A DNA stretch of 53,600 nucleotides, from NCBI GenBank assembly GCA_945872815.1, contig CAMCAY010000011.1, forward strand, positions 1-53,600, read 5' to 3'. Positions 43,000-53,600 of this stretch are shown here, in pieces. Both the position numbers and the translations under genes were made by a program. Positions within the stretch are counted from its first letter, which is position 1. Every line of letters starts with the position of its first letter. Under the pieces are notes generated by a model, which searched no databases, was not told the DNA's origin, and worked only from the letters and a program-made list of their open reading frames with translations. The DNA is from Chitinophaga pinensis. GTDB taxonomy: Bacteria; Bacteroidota; Bacteroidia; Chitinophagales; Chitinophagaceae.

Positions 43000-45621
43000 C
43001 TATTGCATTAAGATCACGGTTCCTTTTTTCTCTACTACTTTGCCATTCCTGTCAATACCTTTTACAATCCAGATATAAGTTCCTGGGGGTTGTAGTTTAC
43101 CATCTTTAGTACCATCCCAACCACGCATCCATCTGTTTGATTGGAACACAAGCTCTCCAAATCTGTTGAAAATTTTAAAATATTGTGTATTGTCAATTCC
43201 TGCAGGAACAACTTTAAAAATGTCATTTAATCCATCTCCATTTGGTGTGAATGCATTAGGCGTATTGTAATCTGGACCGGGAAAAACTTTTATAAATACT
43301 GAATCTGTTGCACTGCAGCCAATTTTATTGGTGGCCTTTACAACAAACATTTGATCGTTGTTTAGAATTACTATTGGAGTTCTTCTGATAGAATCAGCAG
43401 GGTTTTTCAAGTATGAAGAAGGAGTCCACAAATACCTCACAACACCTTGCTGTGGCGTAAGACAGGTAGCAACCAATTGATGATCTACACCAGTAGCAGC
43501 AATCGTATCGTTACCTGCAAATGGATTAATTGGAGGTAAAATAGTCAGATTTACATTTGCAGTATCCGGACAATTGTAAACAAGGTTTTCAACTATCAAC
43601 TGATAAACGCCTTGTTCACCAACATTATCAGGGGTGGCAACATACACTCCATTAAATGTCCATGAACTATTTGCGTATCCGACAGTGTCAATCAATAAAA
43701 GCAGATTTGTTGTATAGGCATTGCAAATAGTTTGATTTACGTCGGGTCCAAGATCCGGTGTTGGATTTGTAGTTGCAACTATTCTCACTCTTGGAGTATC
43801 TGAAACGCATCCAGTAGAAGTATTTTTTGCCTCAATATAAAAATTGACTGAGCTGTTTGCTGGAATAAAAGGTGTTGTAAATATTCCTGTTGAATTACCT
43901 CCCGGAAGAATATTACCGCCACCTGAAACATTATACCAATTGATTGTCTCACCTGGACGAACATTTGCAGAAAGTAAAATTGTACCTGGTCCGCATCTTG
44001 AACCATTGGTGCCAGTTGGAAGTGCAGGTTTTGTGTTAACAGTTGCAATGATAGGTACTCTCGGACTAGATGAACAACCGGCCAAAGTATCTCTAACTAC
44101 AATATAGAATGTAGTTGAGCCTGTTATGTACGGATGATAAATTATGGAATCCTTATAAAGGGGCCTTGGTGTTGTTGAACTGGTATAAATATCAAAAACC
44201 AAGTCACTTCCTAATGGTGTTGTAGAATAAATATTTGAAAGGCCCGGTCCGCATCTTGGAATAGCTTGAAGTGTAGTTGGAACTGTAGGAATCGCCTTAA
44301 CTTGTAAAGTTATCATTACACTATCACTTTCCAAACATCCAAGCTTTTGAGTAACAAAATAAGTTTGATTACCGGCAACAGATGTATTGGGATAATATGG
44401 ACTCCCAACAAATACAGGTAAAGAACCTGCAGGGTTTGCAAAATTATACCATTGATAAGTAGAGTTAAAGAAACCTACTGCTTTTAATGTGTCTCTAACA
44501 TTTTGACAAAGTGAAACGGTATCAGGTAATTGAGGTGGAATAGATGAAGTAACTAAAGGAGGAGGGATTGTTTTGTTAACTCTGATAGTATCACTTCCAT
44601 ATTCAAACTCTAAAGGATTAATAGGTGACTGATACTTAGTCTTGATTATATAAATATCATTGCCCGCAGTTGTACTAGGGTTACAAATATTATTGAATGT
44701 TACTTTTAATGTAATTGGGTCAATACTTGCTGTATCACCTACAGACATTAGATTTCCTAATGTATCATATAGTTCAACACTTCTGAATCTTGAAGGGCCA
44801 TCTTTTGGAATAAAACGCCAGCTTTCATTCATGCCAATGGTTCCCCAAGCAGGATCTGTTGCTCTTCTACCGGGTGCCATGATGCCTTTGTTTTTTGCAT
44901 AATTTTGCATACCCACCATAGATCTGCCTTGATTCCAACCTGCACATTGTTGCATGTCATTAATGAAAACCTCCACTACATTTACCCCTTCATAAATTAC
45001 AATTTGATGTGTATTTTGAAATAAAGTATTGCAGCTGAAAAGTGGAACTTTGTAGTAGCTGATTACAAGTCTTCTATGAGGTGCAGTACCTACAACTTGG
45101 TATTTTATTTTTCTATTGGGAGAAACATTGGAAAGATCCCTGTTGTCTAAATCATGGTAGGGCCCCATGATAATGGCTCTGTCGTAAAATGTACTGGGAA
45201 GGTTTTGAGGTGTTCCTCCATTGATAATATTCCAGTGAGAAAACTGATTTGCTTTAGTTACATCAAAAGAAATGAAACCGTTTCCGCTGATAATTAATGA
45301 ATCGTAGTTTGAACCATAAAAACTGAAAGGAAATGTTACTGGAAATTTACCAGAATAAGTATCATCTGTAGTGATGGATGCAGATGGCCCGGGTGTACTA
45401 GATTCTACATAAGGAATGAAACAACCCTCTGTAGCGCTCAAAGAAACAACCTGGTAGTCGGTTGTCTGAGTTCTGATGTTGGGTATTTTAGTAATCAGGT
45501 CAATACAAGAGTTGAATGAACAAACAGTGGTATCCTTTGCACATTTGAATGAAAACCCTTGCCCAAACGAAGTCATTGAAATGAGTGCGAAAACTACGAA
45601 TAATAGTGAGATTTTTCTCAT
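43000..45621 (-). CDS. T9SS type B cargo protein with Ig-like domains (873 residues)
   Basis: A signal peptide (MRKISLLFVVFALISMTSFG) precedes a Cys-rich start (CAKDTTVCSFNSCIDL). A domain of about 250 residues follows with FPFSFYGSNYDSLIISGNGF and VGMQNYAKNKG, resembling nidogen/PEP-type surface domains. Several Ig-like units come next, each with RCGPG.....S or a similar pattern. The C-terminus (NAFTPNGDGLNDIFKVV to the end) is a type B T9SS sorting domain ending in GTVILMQ. It should be exported to the cell surface. It is the first of three minus-strand T9SS genes (43000, 38338, 37246) but has its own terminator, so it is a separate unit. Confidence 0.9.
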   Translation of the reverse strand: MRKISLLFVVFALISMTSFGQGFSFKCAKDTTVCSFNSCIDLITKIPNIRTQTTDYQVVSLSATEGCFIPYVESSTPGPSASITTDDTYSGKFPVTFPFSFYGSNYDSLIISGNGFISFDVTKANQFSHWNIINGGTPQNLPSTFYDRAIIMGPYHDLDNRDLSNVSPNRKIKYQVVGTAPHRRLVISYYKVPLFSCNTLFQNTHQIVIYEGVNVVEVFINDMQQCAGWNQGRSMVGMQNYAKNKGIMAPGRRATDPAWGTIGMNESWRFIPKDGPSRFRSVELYDTLGNLMSVGDTASIDPITLKVTFNNICNPSTTAGNDIYIIKTKYQSPINPLEFEYGSDTIRVNKTIPPPLVTSSIPPQLPDTVSLCQNVRDTLKAVGFFNSTYQWYNFANPAGSLPVFVGSPYYPNTSVAGNQTYFVTQKLGCLESDSVMITLQVKAIPTVPTTLQAIPRCGPGLSNIYSTTPLGSDLVFDIYTSSTTPRPLYKDSIIYHPYITGSTTFYIVVRDTLAGCSSSPRVPIIATVNTKPALPTGTNGSRCGPGTILLSANVRPGETINWYNVSGGGNILPGGNSTGIFTTPFIPANSSVNFYIEAKNTSTGCVSDTPRVRIVATTNPTPDLGPDVNQTICNAYTTNLLLLIDTVGYANSSWTFNGVYVATPDNVGEQGVYQLIVENLVYNCPDTANVNLTILPPINPFAGNDTIAATGVDHQLVATCLTPQQGVVRYLWTPSSYLKNPADSIRRTPIVILNNDQMFVVKATNKIGCSATDSVFIKVFPGPDYNTPNAFTPNGDGLNDIFKVVPAGIDNTQYFKIFNRFGELVFQSNRWMRGWDGTKDGKLQPPGTYIWIVKGIDRNGKVVEKKGTVILMQ

Positions 45622-46040
45622 TGATCAGTTTTTAAAGAGATTTTATTAATAGTATAGTATTCTAGTCGTTTTTAATAGTTAATGATAAAATTAAATACGA
45701 ATCCAAAAAGTGCTTAAAGATAATTAAAATTAACAACTTTTTTCGCTTTTTATGTCATAAACAATTTTCCATTTTATGATCAGCTGATTTTGATAATGCA
45801 TAATAAAATGGTTTTATGTTTTAATGACTCATTATTATTCAATTTCGTTGCCTGATTTCAAATATTTTATTAAATCCTGTGAAAATTCAATTGAAGATGT
45901 GTAAAGCCTTTTGATATTCTTTAAAATTTAAAATGATTAGTTTATGAAAGCACTGGTTTTGATTTTCTAAATAATGACATTTATCAATAAATTGCTATAA
46001 ATACAATTGTTCATTACTTTTTATCAGTCATATTTGCAGA
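45622..46040. other. Divergent intergenic region (419 bases)
   Basis: AT-rich spacer between the T9SS gene at 45621 (minus) and the NTF2-like gene at 46041 (plus). The only support is for a plus-strand promoter at 46007-46036. I see no open frame or folded RNA. Confidence 0.45.
46007..46036 (+). promoter_or_regulatory. Candidate promoter of the NTF2-like gene
   Basis: TTG at 46007-46009 and CATATTTG at 46029-46036 (one mismatch to TAnnTTTG) are 19 bases apart. The ATG follows only four bases after the -7 element, so the transcript would have almost no leader. Confidence 0.5.
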
Positions 46041-46505
46041 ATGGAAAAAAATAAAATTGAACAATTTTATAAAGCGCTGCAAATTCGTGATTTTACAAAA
46101 ATGGAAAGCTGTTTTGTTCAAGACATTCAATACTTTGATCCGCTGTATGGCTACTTAAAAAAGCATGAAGTAATTGCAATGTGGAAGTTGTTTTACTCAT
46201 CTCTGCAAGATTATAAATTGGATTTTGGGAATATTATTGACGAAGGAGATGGCTACTATACTTTATTTTATAGTTTTTCTTTTTTTTCAAAAAAGGCAAA
46301 TAAACTATTGCACAGAAAAATAAAATCTCACATAAGGCTTGTTGATGGATTTATTGCAGAGCAAAGTAATGCATTCAGTTTATACGAATGGAGCAAGCAG
46401 GAAAATGGATTAATCGGCCTGTTTATAGGATGGAACAAGTATTATCAGAATAGAATGAAGCTTCGTGCCAGACGTTTGTTGTTCAATCAGATTGCAATAG
46501 ATTGA
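46041..46505 (+). CDS. SnoaL/NTF2-like fold protein
   Basis: The 154-residue protein has the NTF2-like pattern: an N-terminal helix (KIEQFYKALQIRDFTKMESCF), VQDIQYFDPLYGYLKK, a middle helix (EVIAMWKLFYSSL) and a curved sheet with RLVDGFIAEQ. The last 40 residues (FSLYEWSKQENGLIG, then a basic tail) are also typical of the Bacteroidota SnoaL-like group. Such proteins are cytoplasmic, may bind a small ligand or act as an isomerase or hydrolase, and have no single known role. No catalytic claim is made. Confidence 0.75.
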   Translation: MEKNKIEQFYKALQIRDFTKMESCFVQDIQYFDPLYGYLKKHEVIAMWKLFYSSLQDYKLDFGNIIDEGDGYYTLFYSFSFFSKKANKLLHRKIKSHIRLVDGFIAEQSNAFSLYEWSKQENGLIGLFIGWNKYYQNRMKLRARRLLFNQIAID

Positions 46506-46537
46506 AATCAATCTTATTGAAAGTGAACTTGAGGCTA

Positions 46538-48028
46538 TTATTCAATTTTGGTTATTTTGATAATATTGGTAGGGAGGTGTTTCTCCACCGGAGTGCTGCC
46601 TGTATTGATTACTACATCACCTTTATGTATAAATCCTCTTTCCTCCAAAATTGTTATTTGATCTGAAATGATGTCGTCCAAACTGTCTTCTTCTGCGTAA
46701 TAAAAAGCCCTGACACCCCAACTCAAACTAAGTTGACTAATCAAACTTCTTTCCTTGCTGAAAATATATAGTGGTGATTTGGGCCTATAACTGCTAAGCA
46801 TAAACGCAGTATAACCGCTTTGAGTCATTCCAATGATAGCATCCGCTTGTGCATCATAGGCAAGTTTGCAGGCGCTATAACAAATTGCGTCACTTATATA
46901 AGAGGGAGAGTGGGGCTGAGGTGTCAAAATATCATCCCTGTTATAATCATAAACAGAGCTTTCTACATTTAAAATAATTTTACTCATTGTTTCAACCACT
47001 AAAGTGGGATAATTTCCTGTGGCTGTTTCACCGCTGAGCATAACTGCATCAGCTCCTTCAAGAACAGCATTTGCTACATCGCTCACTTCGCTTCTGTTTG
47101 GTTTAGTTCGGTCAATCATGCTCTCCATCATTTGAGTAGCAACGATTACCGGTTTTGCACGGTGCATACATTTCCTAATGATGTCTTTTTGAATGACCGG
47201 TAGTTGCTCCACCGGAATTTCTACACCAAGATCGCCACGTGCAACCATTATTCCGTCGCTTTCATTGATAATATCCCTCAAATTATTCAGGGCTTCTGGC
47301 ATTTCAATTTTTGCAATGACTTTTATTTTGCTGTTTTTTTCGGCAATCAATTTTTTCAAGTTGGTAATATCAACCACCTTACGAACAAAGGAAAGTGCAA
47401 CCCAGTCTAATTGATTTTCAATGATGAATTCGAGATCGGCTAGGTCTTTTTCTGTCAAGGAAGGCATTGTTAATGCTGTGTCCGGAAGATTTACTCCTTT
47501 TTTAGGAAGTAAAACACCCCCAAGCGTTACACTAACCAATACCTCTTTATCGTTCAATATTTCTTTTACACAAACTTCCATTTTTCCGTCATCCAAAAAA
47601 ATCCTTTCATTGGGTTTTACGTCTGAGGACAGCTTAGGATAAGATACATACACTTTATTTTTTGTACCAATTATTTTTTCTGTGGTGAAAATGAATTCAT
47701 CACCGGATTTAAATTCAATTTTGCCATTTTCTATTTCTCCTACTCTTAATTTCGGGCCTTGCAAATCACCAAGGATGGCTATATTATAGGGTTCTGTTTG
47801 GTTTATTTTTCTGATTAAATTGATTACACGACTCTTGTCTTCAAATGTGCCGTGAGAAAAATTCAACCTGAATACATTGACACCTGCCTTTACCAAATCT
47901 AGTAAAGAATCGTAGTTGTCGCAAGCAGGCCCAACAGTGGCCACTATTTTTGTTCTCTTTTGAGAATGCAGAATGCCAGCTTGGCGATCCATTTCTTGGT
48001 AAAGATATTTTTCTACTTTTTTATTCAT
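46538..48028 (-). CDS. pyk: Pyruvate kinase
   Basis: Pyruvate kinase converts phosphoenolpyruvate and ADP to pyruvate and ATP. The 496-residue protein shows TKIVATVGPACDNYDSL, VFRLNFSHGTFED, the B-domain DDGKMEV, the active-site lysine in KVIAKIEM, the metal-site VARGDLGVEIP, and ATQMMESM. MLSGETATGNYP follows, and the C-terminal effector domain is full length. The order on the minus strand, from upstream, is argS, pfkA, pyk, so two irreversible glycolytic steps sit together, with pyk 90 bases after pfkA. Confidence 0.97.
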   Translation of the reverse strand: MNKKVEKYLYQEMDRQAGILHSQKRTKIVATVGPACDNYDSLLDLVKAGVNVFRLNFSHGTFEDKSRVINLIRKINQTEPYNIAILGDLQGPKLRVGEIENGKIEFKSGDEFIFTTEKIIGTKNKVYVSYPKLSSDVKPNERIFLDDGKMEVCVKEILNDKEVLVSVTLGGVLLPKKGVNLPDTALTMPSLTEKDLADLEFIIENQLDWVALSFVRKVVDITNLKKLIAEKNSKIKVIAKIEMPEALNNLRDIINESDGIMVARGDLGVEIPVEQLPVIQKDIIRKCMHRAKPVIVATQMMESMIDRTKPNRSEVSDVANAVLEGADAVMLSGETATGNYPTLVVETMSKIILNVESSVYDYNRDDILTPQPHSPSYISDAICYSACKLAYDAQADAIIGMTQSGYTAFMLSSYRPKSPLYIFSKERSLISQLSLSWGVRAFYYAEEDSLDDIISDQITILEERGFIHKGDVVINTGSTPVEKHLPTNIIKITKIE

Positions 48029-48118
48029 TATTTATTTGAGTGTATTTTTTGTTTTATTAGATTTAATATCAAATCAGGGAGATACTTTAAATACAATTTT
48101 TAATTGTAAACATATCCG

Positions 48119-49102
48119 TTAAGTTGCCAGTATTTTCACCATTTTCATCCAATCATCGCTGATGCGTTGTTTCTTTTTAATGGCCTCATTTAATGGAATG
48201 TAATGCATTTTATTATTTACAATTCCTACAAATACATTGTGTTTTCCTTCCAGCAGACATTCAACTGCATGATAGCCCATTCTGCTTGCCAATACGCGAT
48301 CCATGCAGGAAGGTGCCCCGCCCCTTTGAATATGTCCCAATATGCAAACCCTAACTTCAAGGCTTGGTAATTTTTCTTTGATGTATTTGGATAAATCGTT
48401 GGCTCCTCCAAATTCATCTCCTTCAGCAACAATAATGATGTTGACCAGTTTTTTTCTTTTTTCTTTTTCTTCCAGTGAAAGAATGATCTCTTCTAAATCA
48501 GTTTTTCTTTCAGGAATGAGAATATTCTCGGCACCTGTAGCGATACCACTGTGTAAAGCGATGTATCCCGCATCACGTCCCATTACCTCTACCAGAAAAA
48601 GACGATCATGGGCGTCAGCAGTGTCCCTGATTTTATCAATTGCTTCAACAGCAGTGTTGGTAGCAGTATCAAAACCGATTGTATAATCTGTACCTGCAAT
48701 ATCTTTGTCAATCGTTCCTGGCAAGCCTATACAAGGGATGTTAAATTCATTGCTAAAAATTTGTGCTCCTCTGAAACTTCCATCTCCACCTATTATCACC
48801 AAACCATCAATGCCTTTTTTGTTTAAATTGTCAAAAGCTTTCTTTCTTCCTTCGTATTCTAAAAATTCTTTGCATCTCGAAGTTTTTAAAATAGTTCCGC
48901 CTCTTTGTATAATATTTGCAACACTTCGTCCATCCATGGGCGTTATATCGTCATTTACCATGCCCATGTAACCATGATTGATACCAAATACTTCCAGTTT
49001 ATTGTACAAGGCTGTTCTTACAACGGCTCTGATAGCAGCATTCATTCCCGGACTGTCACCGCCGCTTGTCAATATTCCAATCTTAGTTATTTTTTTTGTC
49101 AT
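48119..49102 (-). CDS. pfkA: ATP-dependent 6-phosphofructokinase
   Basis: PfkA phosphorylates fructose-6-phosphate. The 327-residue length fits the bacterial allosteric ATP enzyme. Seen are GGDSPGMNAA (residues 14-23), IGGDGSFRGA, the catalytic Asp in PGTIDKDIAGTDYTIG, VMGRDAGYIALHSG, and GHIQRGGAPSCMDRVLAS. The Gly of GGDGS, rather than Asp, favours ATP over PPi (the PPi enzyme usually has GGDD). A candidate promoter element TAACTTTG lies just upstream (49138-49145). Confidence 0.97.
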   Translation of the reverse strand: MTKKITKIGILTSGGDSPGMNAAIRAVVRTALYNKLEVFGINHGYMGMVNDDITPMDGRSVANIIQRGGTILKTSRCKEFLEYEGRKKAFDNLNKKGIDGLVIIGGDGSFRGAQIFSNEFNIPCIGLPGTIDKDIAGTDYTIGFDTATNTAVEAIDKIRDTADAHDRLFLVEVMGRDAGYIALHSGIATGAENILIPERKTDLEEIILSLEEKEKRKKLVNIIIVAEGDEFGGANDLSKYIKEKLPSLEVRVCILGHIQRGGAPSCMDRVLASRMGYHAVECLLEGKHNVFVGIVNNKMHYIPLNEAIKKKQRISDDWMKMVKILAT

Positions 49103-49137
49103 TTTCTAATGAGAATAGAATTTTTATTAAAACTTTT

Positions 49138-49145
49138 CAAAGTTA
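49138..49145 (-). promoter_or_regulatory. -7 promoter element of pfkA
   Basis: On the minus strand TAACTTTG is an exact TAnnTTTG match 36 bases before the start codon. A TTTTG 16 bases further upstream may be a slightly close -33 box. Confidence 0.45.
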
Positions 49146-49207
49146 CATAAGATATAATAAACAAAATTACATTAAATTGTTAAGTTTATTTTATGACATA
49201 TAACATA

Positions 49208-50983
49208 TTACATTCTTTCTGGAACTTGAATACCCAGCAGTTGAAGGCCGCTCTTTAAAACATTTGAAGTCATCATGGAAATTTGTAAACGCAGGTTTTT
49301 CTTTTCTATTGATTCTGCATTTGCAATGGAAAGTTCTGCATACAATGAATTGTATGATTTTGCCAAATGAAAAAGATAATTAGCAATCACAGAGGGATTC
49401 AATTCAGCAGCAGATTCTATTATTACAGTTGGAAATTGTTCCAAATTAAAAATCAGTTCTTTTTCAGCGGGTAATAATCTTTCATTAAAAGTTGATTGCT
49501 GTGTTGCAGTTTCTTTTCTTAATATGCTTTTTATTCTTGCATAAGTGTATTGAATAAAAGGTCCGGTAAATCCATGGAAATCGATAGACTCCTCAGGATT
49601 GAAAATCATTTTCTTTTTTGGATCCACTCTCAGCAGATAAAATTTCATGGCTCCTAAACCAATGGTTTTAAACAATTGAGATAGTTCTTCGGAATCAAAA
49701 TCTTTTACCTTACCCAATTCTTCTGTATGATGCTTTGCAGTTGCAATCATTTCTTCCACCAAATCATCCGCATCAACAACGGTACCTTCCCTGCTTTTCA
49801 TTTTGCCGGTAGGCAATTCCACCATGCCATAACTTAAATGATAAATGTCATCTGCATAAGGCAATTGTAATTTCTGAGCAATCAGTTTTAAAACCTTCAT
49901 GTGATAATTTTGCTCATCACCTATCACATAAATACTCTGATCAATTTTGTATTCATCGTATTTCTGCTTTGCCAGTCCTATGTCCTGTGTAATATAAACT
50001 GAAGTGCCGTCTTTTCTCAATACAAGTTTTTCATCCAATCCATCCGCCGTTAAATCTATCCAAACACTTCCGTCTTCCTTTCTATTGAAAACATTTTTAT
50101 CCAAACCTTCTTGCACAATATCTTTTCCCAATAGGTAAGTATTGCTTTCATAATAGGTTTTGTCAAAATCGCTTCCGATTGATAGGTAGGTCGAATCAAA
50201 ACCTTCATATACCCAACTGTTCATTTTTCTCCAAAGTTCAATTACTTCGGACTTTCCGGCTTCCCAATCTTGCAGCATTTGTTGAGTTTGCATCATAATA
50301 GGGGCATTCTTTTCAGCCTCTTTTTCGCTAATGCCGTTGGATATTAATTCTGCAACTTGTCTTTTGTATTCATCGTTGAATTTCACATAATAGTCACCAA
50401 CAAAATGGTCGCCTTTTTTTTCTGTTGATGAAGGAGTTTCGCCATTGGCAAATAATTGCCAGGCAATCATGCTTTTGCAAATATGAATTCCTCGGTCGTT
50501 TACTATACAGCTTTTTAAAACTTCAAAACCATTTGCTTTCAAAATTTCTGCCACACTCCATCCTAAAAAATTATTACGAAGATGCCCAAGATGCAAGGGT
50601 TTGTTGGTATTGGGGGAGGAGTATTCCACCATCACTTTTTTACCATTCATTGCTTGTTTACCGAAGCAGATATCTTGGTGGTTTTTAACCAATAAATTTA
50701 TCCAGTATTGATCCGTAATAGATAGGTTTAGAAAGCCTTTGATAAGATTGAATCCTGAAAATAAATCAGGATACTTGTTGACTAACTTATTTCCCAACTC
50801 TTGGCCTATTTCCTCGGGAGATTTTTTTAGAGATTTAACCAATGAAAACAATACAATGGTATAATCCCCTTCAAATTCCGGTTTTGTTTGATTTATTTGA
50901 AAATTCCCTTCATTGAATTCGCCTTCATATAATTCATGTAAAGATTGAACGACAGCTTCTTTGATATTTTTGATTATACTCAT
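49208..50983 (-). CDS. argS: Arginyl-tRNA synthetase
   Basis: ArgRS charges tRNA-Arg. The 591-residue protein carries the N-terminal Add-1 domain (residues 1-110), the HIGH box as HLGHLRNN after SSPNTNKPL, and the KMSKS-region variant KMKSREGT typical of ArgRS. The C-terminal DALR anticodon-binding domain has IQYTYARIKSILRK and ends with LLGIQVPERM. The protein is complete. It is divergent from the ABC-F gene across 135 bases; its own promoter probably includes TACTTTTG immediately ahead of the start. In this window it is of interest because the tRNA-Arg at 12183 has an unusual elbow. Confidence 0.97.
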   Translation of the reverse strand: MSIIKNIKEAVVQSLHELYEGEFNEGNFQINQTKPEFEGDYTIVLFSLVKSLKKSPEEIGQELGNKLVNKYPDLFSGFNLIKGFLNLSITDQYWINLLVKNHQDICFGKQAMNGKKVMVEYSSPNTNKPLHLGHLRNNFLGWSVAEILKANGFEVLKSCIVNDRGIHICKSMIAWQLFANGETPSSTEKKGDHFVGDYYVKFNDEYKRQVAELISNGISEKEAEKNAPIMMQTQQMLQDWEAGKSEVIELWRKMNSWVYEGFDSTYLSIGSDFDKTYYESNTYLLGKDIVQEGLDKNVFNRKEDGSVWIDLTADGLDEKLVLRKDGTSVYITQDIGLAKQKYDEYKIDQSIYVIGDEQNYHMKVLKLIAQKLQLPYADDIYHLSYGMVELPTGKMKSREGTVVDADDLVEEMIATAKHHTEELGKVKDFDSEELSQLFKTIGLGAMKFYLLRVDPKKKMIFNPEESIDFHGFTGPFIQYTYARIKSILRKETATQQSTFNERLLPAEKELIFNLEQFPTVIIESAAELNPSVIANYLFHLAKSYNSLYAELSIANAESIEKKNLRLQISMMTSNVLKSGLQLLGIQVPERM

Positions 50984-51088
50984 GATACAAAAGTAATGTT
51001 TGAATTTGAAGAATTGAAAAGCTTACAATTATTTGAATGAGATTTAGGTAGCTTGTATAAAACTTCGGGTTCTTTTCAAGTCGATTAA

Positions 51089-52747
<1,659 letters not shown>

Positions 52748-52780
52748 AAAGTTTTAATAAATGAATTTTAAAGACAAATT

Positions 52781-53248
52781 ATGAGAATTAGAATATTAAT
52801 AGCTTTCATTGTTTTATTCATGAGCTCAATAAAATTATCTGCACAGCAAAAGGATTCTTATTCATATAAAACGGCTGTGGGTGTTAAGTTTTACCCTGGA
52901 GCCATCAGTCTGAAGCATTTCATTTCAGAGGACAAGTGTGTTGAAGCACTGGCTTATTTTTGGCGTGGAAATCGTTTGTCGGGCCTGTATGAAAAGTATT
53001 TTGTAATACCTGATTTTGAATCAGTGAAATGGTATGTTGGTGCAGGTGGGCACATATCATTGTATGATAAGAATTATTATGATGGAGCTTCTTTTTTAGG
53101 ACTGGATGGAGTGTTGGGATTAGATTACAAGCCTCAAAATCTGCCTTTGAATTTTTCACTAGATTGGCAACCTTCTTTCGATCTTGGAGGAGGAAATGGA
53201 TTCAGTGCTAATTGGGCAGGTTTGGGAGTGAGATTTGTTATTGAATAA
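52781..53248 (+). CDS. Small exported, probably outer-membrane beta-barrel protein
   Basis: The 155-residue protein has a signal peptide (MRIRILIAFIVLFMSSIKLS, then AQQ). The mature part alternates in the way of an eight-strand barrel: TAVGVKFYPGAISLKHF, KCVEALAYFWRGNRLSGLYE, VKWYVGAGGHISLYD and FSLDWQPSFDLGG. It ends on a Phe-rich strand (GLGVRFVIE). I do not know a specific function. It lies 33 bases after the ABC-F gene, so may be co-transcribed, and a GtrA-like gene starts 47 bases further on. Confidence 0.72.
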   Translation: MRIRILIAFIVLFMSSIKLSAQQKDSYSYKTAVGVKFYPGAISLKHFISEDKCVEALAYFWRGNRLSGLYEKYFVIPDFESVKWYVGAGGHISLYDKNYYDGASFLGLDGVLGLDYKPQNLPLNFSLDWQPSFDLGGGNGFSANWAGLGVRFVIE

Positions 53249-53295
53249 ACGGAGGATTATTTGGAATTGCCTCTATTGTAATATCGTATTATTTG

Positions 53296-53600
53296 ATGAA
53301 ACAGACTGTAACCAGTTTTATTGATTTTTTTTATCCACCTTTTAAAAGGTGGACGCCCCTTCTCACATTTAGGTATGCTGTATGTGGCGGAGGAAATACT
53401 TTATTTGCATTGGCTATTTTTTCAATTGGCTATCACTATGTATTCGATAAAAATGATTTTCATTTCTGGATGTTGACTTTCAAGCCGCACATTGCTTCTT
53501 TATTTTTATCAGGTATCTTTTCCTTTGTTGTAGGTTTTTTTCTAAATAAATATGTTGTTTTTGTTGAATCTAATTTAAAGGGCAGGGTTCAATTGTTTCG
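53296..53600 (+). CDS. GtrA-like membrane protein, 3' end outside window
   Basis: The frame from ATG 53296 runs open to the window edge (about 101 residues). It reads FRYAVCGGGNTLFALAIFSI, then IASLFLSGIFSFVVGFFLNK and YVVFVES. R(Y/F)..(V/C)GG.NT at the first membrane segment and the G(F)FLNKY.VF motif at the third identify the GtrA family of four-helix proteins linked to transfer of polyprenyl-linked sugars in surface polysaccharide synthesis. A perfect 20-base palindrome lies in codons 13-20. The remaining segment and the stop are beyond the window. Confidence 0.82.
   Translation, partial: MKQTVTSFIDFFYPPFKRWTPLLTFRYAVCGGGNTLFALAIFSIGYHYVFDKNDFHFWMLTFKPHIASLFLSGIFSFVVGFFLNKYVVFVESNLKGRVQLF
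53334..53353. repeat. Perfect 20-bp palindrome inside the GtrA-like gene
   Basis: TCCACCTTTTAAAAGGTGGA is self-complementary over all 20 bases, with no spacer, starting 38 bases after the ATG. It codes for PPFKRW. It may be chance or a protein-binding site. Confidence 0.6.

Overview
The window is a low-GC stretch of a Bacteroidota chromosome. Several signs agree. There are type IX secretion (T9SS) proteins: one PorP/SprF-like protein and three giants with the gliding-motility-type C-terminal sorting domain. There is a DUF2723 membrane protein, Bacteroidota-style promoters (TTG then TAnnTTTG), weak or absent Shine-Dalgarno sequences, and a Bacteroidota-type FtsH. A member of the Chitinophagales or a relative is my best guess, but the family is not proven here.

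Layout. 1-2500: the 3' part of priA, then murB. 2519-9522 (minus strand): a VWA/AAA+ pair, a DUF2723 protein and a secreted DRGH nuclease. 9660-12292: an exported class A beta-lactamase-like serine hydrolase, a YbdK-like carboxylate-amine ligase, and a tRNA-Arg(ACG) with its own promoter and terminator. 12323-12835: a small exported PepSY-like protein.

13144-24973 is a DNA repair island. It holds recD-recC-recB, then a second unit umuD-umuC-unknown gene-SRAP (HMCES/YedK) that starts under a long perfect palindrome overlapping its promoter. RecBCD would process double-strand ends, UmuD'2C would carry out translesion synthesis, and SRAP would cap abasic sites. The 165-residue protein between umuC and SRAP is unrecognised and is the best candidate here for an undescribed component.

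25034-33004 is an accessory, partly decayed zone. It contains a secreted dockerin-like protein, one intact ABC-2 permease next to the 3' stump of its partner, a five-repeat T9SS protein, and a DUF6629-like gene broken by a single TAG. 33176-37218 is a stress-like module: a triple BON protein, FtsH, and an NRAMP relative with altered metal-site motifs. 37246-45621 (minus strand) holds two giant T9SS cargo proteins followed by a PorP/SprF partner. 46041-53600 returns to core genes: an NTF2-like protein, pyruvate kinase, phosphofructokinase, ArgRS, a YbiT-like ABC-F ATPase, a small outer-membrane protein, and the start of a GtrA-like protein.

The most notable signals are: the tRNA-Arg whose near-universal G19-C56 tertiary pair is replaced by A19-U56; the unknown gene in the UmuDC-SRAP operon and its palindromic operator; the ABC-F protein with only one intact composite ATP site; the NRAMP relative lacking the usual DPGN and MPH motifs; and the two decayed genes.
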